This document shows, piece after piece, positions 7,097-11,171 of a stretch of DNA of 11,171 nucleotides. Source of the stretch: Chloroflexota bacterium (lineage in GTDB: Bacteria; Chloroflexota; Dehalococcoidia; SM23-28-2; RBG-16-64-32); contig VBJS01000044.1 in the NCBI GenBank assembly GCA_005880055.1, positions 1 through 11,171 of the forward strand, given 5' to 3'. A program made the position numbers and the translations under genes. Under the pieces are notes generated by a model. The model saw only the letters and a list, made by a program, of their open reading frames with translations, had not been told where the DNA came from and did not search any database. Each line of letters starts with the position of its first letter. Within the stretch, counting starts at the first letter, position 1.

Positions 7097-9475
7097 GTGA
7101 CGCTCGCCTTCCTGGCGCTTGCCTGGCTCCTCGGCGTCGCTGCCGCGGCGCTCACCGGTGCCGAGACGGCCGCTTCCGTCGCCGCCGCCTCTCTCTTCGC
7201 CGCCGTATTTTTCGCCGCACGCCCGCGCCTGTCCACGCTCGCGATATGCGCGTTCGGCGCCGCGCTGATCTTCGTCGCCGCCGAGCACTACCAGGACACC
7301 GTGCCGGCTCAAGCCCCAGACAGCATCGCGCGCTTCAACGAAGGTAACGACCTTCGCGTCCGTGCGGTGGTGAGCGAGGAGCCGGAAGAACGGGAGACCT
7401 CTAATGTCTACCGGCTGGATGTCCAGCAGGCGTTTCTCGGCGGGCAATGGCAGAAGCGCTCGGGCGGCGTGCTGATGCGCAGCCCGCCGTCCGCTCACCA
7501 CGATTACGGCGACGTTCTCGAGGTGCGCGGCCGGTTGGAGACTCCGCCGACGTTCGAGGACTTCGATTACCGCGAGTTCCTGCTGCGCCGCGGTGTGGCC
7601 AGCATCATCGCTTACCCGGAAACGCGGCTCATCGCCCGGAACCAGGGCGGTGGCGTCAGGCAAGCGCTCATCGGAGTGCGGAGCGACCTCTCGGACCGTC
7701 TCGCCGGCGTTTTGCCACAGCGCGAAGCGTCGCTTGCCGCCGGCATCCTCTTCGGCGCCCGCTCCGCCCTGCCGAACGACCTGCGCGACGACATGAACGC
7801 GACCGGCACATCGCACCTTGTTGCCGTTTCCGGGCAAAACGTGACGCTGCTCGCCGGACTGCTGATCGCCGCCTTCGCCTGGCTTATCGGCCGGCGTCCG
7901 GCGTGCGTGCTATCGCTCGTCGGTATCGCCGCTTACGTCGCGCTCGTCGGCGCTCAACCATCGGTCCTGCGCGCGGGGATGATGGGCGCGCTCTACACCC
8001 TCGCCGTGCTGACCGGCCGCCAGAGCAGCGCTCCGATCGCGCTTCTGCTCGCGGCGGCCGTCATGACAGGCCTCGACCCGCAGGTTGTACACGACGTCTC
8101 CTTCCAGCTCAGCTTCGCCGCCGTCGTCGGCCTGATCATCCTGGCGCCGCTGCTCAACACCTGGATGGAGCTCGCCGTCTCCCGCTGGCCGGCCGTCCGC
8201 GGCTTCCCGCCGACCCGGATGGTCATCGATACCAGCGCCGTGTCGCTCGCCGCCATCGCGTTCACCATGCCCATCGCTGCCGTCAACTTCCACCAGGTCT
8301 CGCTTGCCGCTCCACTGGCGAACCTGTTGGCCGTACCGGCGTTCCTTGCGGTGGCAGCCGCAGCGGCTGGCGCGGCCCTCGCCTCCCTGGTCCTGCCCGG
8401 GCATCTCGTCGCGTGGCTGGCATGGCCGCCTGCCGCATACATGATCGGCGTGATCACGCTGTTTGCGCGGCTGCCCGCCGCCTCCATCCAGATTCACGGC
8501 ATTCACCTGGTTCACGCGGTGATCTGGTACGCCGCCCTCCTCGGCGTCATCTACGTCGCCGAGCGCCGCCGAGTGCAGATCCCAGAACCGGCGCCGGCGT
8601 TGGCCAAACTGCGTCTCTCGCAGTTGGCTCCAGTCGGGGCGCTGGGCGGGCTGATCGTCCTTGCCACTGCAGTTGTCTGGCTCGCTGTATCCGCGCCGGT
8701 GCAGGGCCGGCTAACGGTGAGCTTCCTCGATGTCGGCCAGGGGGACGCCATCCTCATCCGTGGCCCCGACGGCAACCGCGTGCTCGTCGATGGCGGGCCG
8801 AGCGGCCCCGCTCTTACTGCTGCGCTCGACCGCCACTTGCCCTTCTACGACCGCCGGATCGACCTCATCGTCCTCACGCACCCGCAGGCCGACCACATAG
8901 GTGGCCTACCGGCAGCGCTCAGCCGGTATGATGTGCACGCCGTGTTGGCCACGCAATTCGACGCGGACTCCCGTTTGTACGAGGAATGGAGGCGGACAGT
9001 AGCCACGTCCGGCGCCGAAACGACAACCGCCAATCGAGGCCAGCGCATCGAACTGGGCGACGGCGCGGCGATCACAGTGCTCAACCCGGATCCGGGGCTG
9101 ACTCTGGGTAACGCCGATGGCTTGAACGGCACGTCCGTCGTGCTCAAGCTCGAGATGGGCCGCAGGTCATTCCTCCTTACCGGCGACATCGGCCAGGAGG
9201 CCGAGGCGCGCCTGCTCGCCGAAGGTACGGATCTGCGAGCAACGGTCCTCAAGGTCGCACACCACGGCTCCACAACTTCAACCTCGAAGCCGTTCCTCGA
9301 GCGAGTCTCTCCCTCGGTGGACGTGATTTCGGTGGGCGCCGCCAACCGCTTCGGCCATCCATCGGCGGACGTCGTCGACCGGCTGACGGGAGACAAGGTC
9401 TACCGTACGGACCAGCAGGGCGACGTTACGATCTCCACCGATGGCGAGTATCTCTGGGTGGATACTCAGCGTTGA
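7097..9475 (+). CDS. comEC: ComEC/Rec2 DNA uptake channel with metallo-beta-lactamase domain
   Basis: ComEC forms the membrane channel that takes single-stranded DNA into the cytoplasm during transformation. The 792-residue product has the full three-part layout: an N-terminal hydrophobic and DUF4131-type region (about 1-180), the polytopic Competence domain (about 200-490, with SHLVAVSGQNV at 239-249 and several helices), and a metallo-beta-lactamase-like domain (about 538-790). In that last domain FLDVGQGD is at 543-550, VDGG at 564-567, THPQADH at 594-600, LTGD at 694-697 and AHHGS at 721-725. The second His of the HxHxDH pattern is Gln597; this position varies among ComEC proteins, so it is not by itself a sign of inactivity. 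The start is GTG, 1 base after comEA, without a strong Shine-Dalgarno site, which suggests coupling. The gene is intact. Confidence 0.96.
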   Translation: MTLAFLALAWLLGVAAAALTGAETAASVAAASLFAAVFFAARPRLSTLAICAFGAALIFVAAEHYQDTVPAQAPDSIARFNEGNDLRVRAVVSEEPEERETSNVYRLDVQQAFLGGQWQKRSGGVLMRSPPSAHHDYGDVLEVRGRLETPPTFEDFDYREFLLRRGVASIIAYPETRLIARNQGGGVRQALIGVRSDLSDRLAGVLPQREASLAAGILFGARSALPNDLRDDMNATGTSHLVAVSGQNVTLLAGLLIAAFAWLIGRRPACVLSLVGIAAYVALVGAQPSVLRAGMMGALYTLAVLTGRQSSAPIALLLAAAVMTGLDPQVVHDVSFQLSFAAVVGLIILAPLLNTWMELAVSRWPAVRGFPPTRMVIDTSAVSLAAIAFTMPIAAVNFHQVSLAAPLANLLAVPAFLAVAAAAAGAALASLVLPGHLVAWLAWPPAAYMIGVITLFARLPAASIQIHGIHLVHAVIWYAALLGVIYVAERRRVQIPEPAPALAKLRLSQLAPVGALGGLIVLATAVVWLAVSAPVQGRLTVSFLDVGQGDAILIRGPDGNRVLVDGGPSGPALTAALDRHLPFYDRRIDLIVLTHPQADHIGGLPAALSRYDVHAVLATQFDADSRLYEEWRRTVATSGAETTTANRGQRIELGDGAAITVLNPDPGLTLGNADGLNGTSVVLKLEMGRRSFLLTGDIGQEAEARLLAEGTDLRATVLKVAHHGSTTSTSKPFLERVSPSVDVISVGAANRFGHPSADVVDRLTGDKVYRTDQQGDVTISTDGEYLWVDTQR

Positions 9476-9483
9476 CTTAAGCG

Positions 9484-10029
9484 ATGAAATCGTTCCTGGT
9501 ACTCGTCCTGGTCACCACTCTTGTGTCCGCCGTCCTCGCCTGCGGTGACGATGAGGAAAACAAGGCCACAGTTACTCCCGGTCGGTCGCCCACAAGTGCG
9601 CCAACTGCCTCGCAAGCTCCTGCACCCACTGCCGTGGCGACTGCATCGCCTTCGCCCTCTGGCGGGATAACGCCAGCGGGCACGCCCGTGTCCGCCTGTC
9701 AGCCGCTGGGTACGGCCACGCCCTCGCCGGACCAGGTGCAGGTCGACGCGCCGGCGCCGGGCGCCCGCGTCACCAGCCCCGTCACCGTCAGCGGCCGCAT
9801 CGCCGCCTTCGAGGCCACCTTCCGCGTCCGTATCTTCGACGCCACCGGCAACATGCTTGCCGACCAGCAGGCGATGAGCGCGGAGGGACAGACGCTGTCG
9901 CCGTTTTCCGCATCCGTGCCGTTCTCGGTCTCCGCGCCAACAGTCGGCTGCATCTGGGTGTTCGAGCTGAGCGCCCGCGACGGCAGCCCCATCAACGTCT
10001 ACCAGGTTCCGGTCACGCTCGCGCCTTAG
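9484..10029 (+). CDS. Surface lipoprotein with Gmad2 immunoglobulin-like domain
   Basis: The 181-residue product begins with a lipoprotein signal: hydrophobic stretch at 4-19, then VLAC with Cys20 as the lipidation site. Next come an acidic patch (GDDEEN) and a low-complexity Pro/Thr/Ser/Ala linker at about 28-82. From about 84 to 179 is a beta-rich domain matching the Gmad2 pattern ('bacterial spore germination immunoglobulin-like'): PAPGARVTSPVTVSGRI, FEATFRVRIFD, FELSARDGS and a closing VPVTL strand. Gmad2 domains occur on many extracytoplasmic proteins and need not mean sporulation. Cys72 and Cys156 could form a disulfide. The ATG is 8 bases after the comEC stop with no good Shine-Dalgarno site, so it is probably the third gene of the competence operon. 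Its exact function is unknown; a role at the DNA entry site is only suggested by position. Confidence 0.85.
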   Translation: MKSFLVLVLVTTLVSAVLACGDDEENKATVTPGRSPTSAPTASQAPAPTAVATASPSPSGGITPAGTPVSACQPLGTATPSPDQVQVDAPAPGARVTSPVTVSGRIAAFEATFRVRIFDATGNMLADQQAMSAEGQTLSPFSASVPFSVSAPTVGCIWVFELSARDGSPINVYQVPVTLAP

Positions 10030-10046
10030 GCCGCGGCCTGCGCGGC
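10030..10046 (+). terminator. GC hairpin just after the lipoprotein gene
   Basis: GCCGCG, a 5-base loop and CGCGGC form a 6-base-pair stem starting right after the TAG stop. There is no T-tract, so it is at best a weak or factor-dependent terminator. It also sits directly upstream of the rph -10 box. Confidence 0.3.
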
Positions 10047-10048
10047 GG

Positions 10049-10057
10049 TGCTATACT
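10049..10057 (+). promoter_or_regulatory. Extended -10 promoter of rph, predicting a leaderless message
   Basis: TGCTATACT is an extended -10. Its last base is at 10057 and the rph ATG begins at 10065, so transcription should start at or within a base or two of the A of the ATG. No Shine-Dalgarno sequence lies between, which fits leaderless initiation. The hexamer at the -35 position (GGCCGC) is not a -35 box. Confidence 0.65.
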
Positions 10058-10064
10058 CCCAGCG

Positions 10065-10772
10065 ATGATCCGCAAAGACGGCCGCCGGCCCAATGAGCTG
10101 CGGCCCGTGCGCATCACCCCGGGCTACCTCCCCCAGGCGGAAGGCTCCGTCCTCATCGATATGGGCAACACCTCCGTGCTCTGCGCCGTGACCGTCGAGG
10201 ACCGCGTGCCCCGCGAGTACGGGATGCTGCCCCGCTCCACCAACACCCGCACCCCGCGCGAGCAAAGCGCCCGCTCCGGCCGCACCGCTGAGATCCAGCG
10301 GCTGATCGGTCGCTCCCTGCGCTCCATCGCCCGCCTCGACCTGCTCGGAGAGAGAACGTTCGTCGTGGACTGCGACGTCATCAAGGCGGACGGCGGCACC
10401 CGCACGGCCGCCATCACGGGCGCCTACGTGGCGCTGGCCCAGGCGCTGCACACGCTCGTCGAGAAGAAAGCGATCAACACGATGCCGCTGCGCTGCGCCG
10501 TCGCCGCCGTCAGCGCCGGCGTCGTCGACGCGATGCCGCTGCTGGACCTGAACTACGACGAAGACTTCCGCGCCGCGCTCGACTTCAACGTCGTGATGAC
10601 GGAAGCGGGCGAGTTCGTCGAGGCGCAGGGCACCGGCGAGAGCCACCCCTTCACCCGCGCCGAGATGAACGACATCCTTGACCTCTGCGAAGCCGGCATC
10701 CGGAAGCTCTTCGAGGCGCAGCGCACCGCGCTCGCCGAAGCCGGGGTGATATTGCCTGCTCCGGCAGGCTAA
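10065..10772 (+). CDS. rph: Ribonuclease PH with a shortened N-terminal half
   Basis: RNase PH is a phosphate-dependent 3'-to-5' exoribonuclease that trims the 3' ends of tRNA precursors and works as a hexamer. The 235-residue product matches throughout: DGRRPNELRPV at 5-15, AEGSVL at 25-30, EYGMLPRST at 51-59, SGRTAEIQRLIGRSLR at 71-86, DCDVIKADGGTRTA at 102-115, and DED and LDFNVVMTE at 165-180. The phosphate-binding Arg73 and Thr112-Arg113 and the paired acids Asp167 and Asp173 are present. However, between VP (48-49) and EYG (51-53) only one residue remains where relatives have about 13 (a FLxGxGxGWVTA-like segment), an in-frame loss of about 12 residues. Total length stays near normal because the C-terminus is slightly longer. 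The ATG fits the family N-terminus and a leaderless transcript. The product family is certain; full activity is not. Confidence 0.94.
   Translation: MIRKDGRRPNELRPVRITPGYLPQAEGSVLIDMGNTSVLCAVTVEDRVPREYGMLPRSTNTRTPREQSARSGRTAEIQRLIGRSLRSIARLDLLGERTFVVDCDVIKADGGTRTAAITGAYVALAQALHTLVEKKAINTMPLRCAVAAVSAGVVDAMPLLDLNYDEDFRAALDFNVVMTEAGEFVEAQGTGESHPFTRAEMNDILDLCEAGIRKLFEAQRTALAEAGVILPAPAG
10754..10769 (+). repeat. Hairpin with UNCG tetraloop at the rph stop codon
   Basis: GCCTGC, loop TCCG, GCAGGC make a 6-base-pair stem closed by C-G around a UNCG-class tetraloop, an unusually stable RNA fold. It covers the last rph codons and ends directly before TAA. No T-tract follows, so it may protect the 3' end or pause ribosomes rather than end transcription alone. 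Confidence 0.4.
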
Positions 10773-10787
10773 ACACTGTTCGGCGTG

Positions 10788-10899
10788 TCACGCGATAACG
10801 GTCAATGCGAGATAGACTCCCAAGAAGAAGCACCGAGACCCAGAACACGACCACTACGACGTCTACAAACGGCCCGTTTGGGCGATAGGTGCGGAAAAG
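10788..10899 (-). pseudogene. Possible frameshifted remnant of a small membrane protein
   Basis: On the minus strand one frame reads LFRTYRPNGPFVD and then a strongly hydrophobic run, VVVVVFWVSVLLLG (down to about 10819), before continuing as unlikely sequence antisense to rph. A +1 shift near 10821-10830, at a run of three CTT codons, would instead continue LGVYLALTVIA and stop at TGA (10788-10790). That would be a plausible C-terminal membrane helix. No start codon precedes the hydrophobic run in that frame. I do not recognise the family; this could be decay, a sequencing indel or chance. Confidence 0.2.
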
Positions 10900-10951
10900 G
10901 CAACGGCCTGAGATTGCGCTCGGGTATCGGGTCGCCAGCGCGAGCGGCCTA

Positions 10952-11004
10952 CCTGAGCGAGGCGCAGCCGCAGCGAAGGCGGGGGTTCGGGGGTGTCCCC
11001 CGAA
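10952..11004. repeat. REP-like GC-rich intergenic element with perfect hairpin
   Basis: A CCTGAGCGAGGCGCAG / CCGCAGCGAAGG stretch (10952-10979) is followed by a perfect inverted repeat, TTCGGGGG-TGT-CCCCCGAA (10986-11004), an 8-base-pair stem with a 3-base loop. The style resembles dispersed intergenic repeats of many GC-rich genomes, but a copy number cannot be judged from one window. Lying between convergent genes it could help end transcription from both sides, though neither strand has a T-tract. The rest of the 10773-11065 spacer holds a weaker hairpin at 10866-10880 (CAAACG-GCC-CGTTTG) and no supported gene. Confidence 0.45.
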
Positions 11005-11065
11005 AACCTACGCGGGCGTGGCGGGTGGGCAGAAAGACGCTTGGGACACAGGGCAAGCGCACGCT

Positions 11066-11171
11066 CTAGGCATACTCGCCGAGGAACGTCCCGCCGATGA
11101 CGTGCACGTGCGCGTGCTCCTGGCTCTGCATCGCCTCGTAGCCGAAATTCGAGAGCAGCCGAAAGCCGCCC
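11066..11171 (-). CDS. HIT-family (histidine triad) nucleotide-binding protein, C-terminal end only
   Basis: The last 34 codons before a TAG stop are visible. They read GGFRLLSNFGYEAMQ, then SQEHAHVHVIGGTFLGEYA at the end. EHAHVHVIGG is the histidine triad signature (HxHxH followed by a hydrophobic residue and GG), whose central His is the catalytic nucleophile in HINT-type phosphoramidases. GGFRLL with a following N is also typical of the strand before the triad. The ending a few residues after the triad matches short HINT-like proteins of about 110-140 residues. Most of the gene lies beyond the window. It converges on rph, from which it is separated by the repeat-bearing spacer. The substrate is unknown; HINT, nucleotide hydrolase and related subfamilies cannot be told apart here. 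Confidence 0.85.
   Translation of the reverse strand, partial: GGFRLLSNFGYEAMQSQEHAHVHVIGGTFLGEYA

Noticed and set aside
7076..7837. Minus-strand open frame of 253 codons opposite the comEC start
   Set aside because: Shadow of comEC; Gly/Arg/Glu-rich without recognisable motifs.
8879..8896. Loss of a metal-ligand His in ComEC (THPQADH) as a sign of an inactive domain
   Set aside because: The second His of this motif is variable in ComEC proteins, while the first His, the Asp-His pair and later motifs are present.
7447..8931. Plus-strand open frame of 494 codons inside comEC
   Set aside because: Arg/Pro-rich, low-complexity translation out of frame with comEC, which has all its domains intact.
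10866..10880. CAAACG-GCC-CGTTTG as an intrinsic terminator for rph
   Set aside because: Stem of only 6 pairs, not GC-rich, and followed by GG rather than a T-tract.
10785..11069. Plus-strand open frame of 94 codons in the spacer after rph
   Set aside because: Its translation is Arg-rich and crosses the REP-like hairpin; no ribosome site and no recognisable domain.

Overview
The window is a GC-rich (about 65%), densely packed chromosomal segment made mostly of housekeeping genes. Gene content and style suggest a Chloroflexota bacterium, perhaps Dehalococcoidia-like. The pointers are high GC, a Pro/Thr/Ser-rich linker in a surface lipoprotein, extended -10 promoters, GTG/TTG starts and a CdaA/CdaR pair. 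This assignment is an inference; no rRNA or other taxonomic marker is present. No rRNA, tRNA, CRISPR array, transposase or prophage gene was seen.

Layout: the left half (1-6390) is one minus-strand run read right to left: argF, cdaA, cdaR, der, plsY, tldD (cut by the window edge). Junctions are a 3-base gap, a 6-base gap, a 2-base gap, and two ATGA overlaps, so this looks like a single translationally coupled operon. It joins arginine synthesis (ornithine carbamoyltransferase), c-di-AMP synthesis and its membrane regulator, ribosome assembly (Der), phospholipid initiation (PlsY) and a TldD-type metalloprotease. The start is set by an extended -10 promoter and a clear Shine-Dalgarno site in the 6391-6540 spacer.

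From the same spacer, a second promoter fires rightward into comEA (TTG start), comEC (GTG start, 1 base after comEA) and a Gmad2-domain lipoprotein (8 bases after comEC). This is a DNA-uptake operon carrying an extra surface protein. A 35-base gap then holds a hairpin and the rph promoter. Its -10 lies so close to the rph ATG that the message is probably leaderless, and its 11-base core is identical to that of the argF promoter. The rph product has kept its phosphate-binding and acidic residues but lacks about 12 residues of a normally conserved segment.

The right edge (10773-11065) is a 293-base gene-poor spacer between convergent genes. It contains hairpins, a REP-like GC-rich element and a possible frameshifted remnant of a membrane protein. 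It is followed by the C-terminal end of a HIT-family gene on the minus strand.

No clearly new defence or mobile system is visible. The most interesting points are the RNase PH deletion, the ornithine carbamoyltransferase with Asp in place of the motif Cys, the shared leaderless-type promoter, and the placement of the Gmad2 lipoprotein and the c-di-AMP genes.
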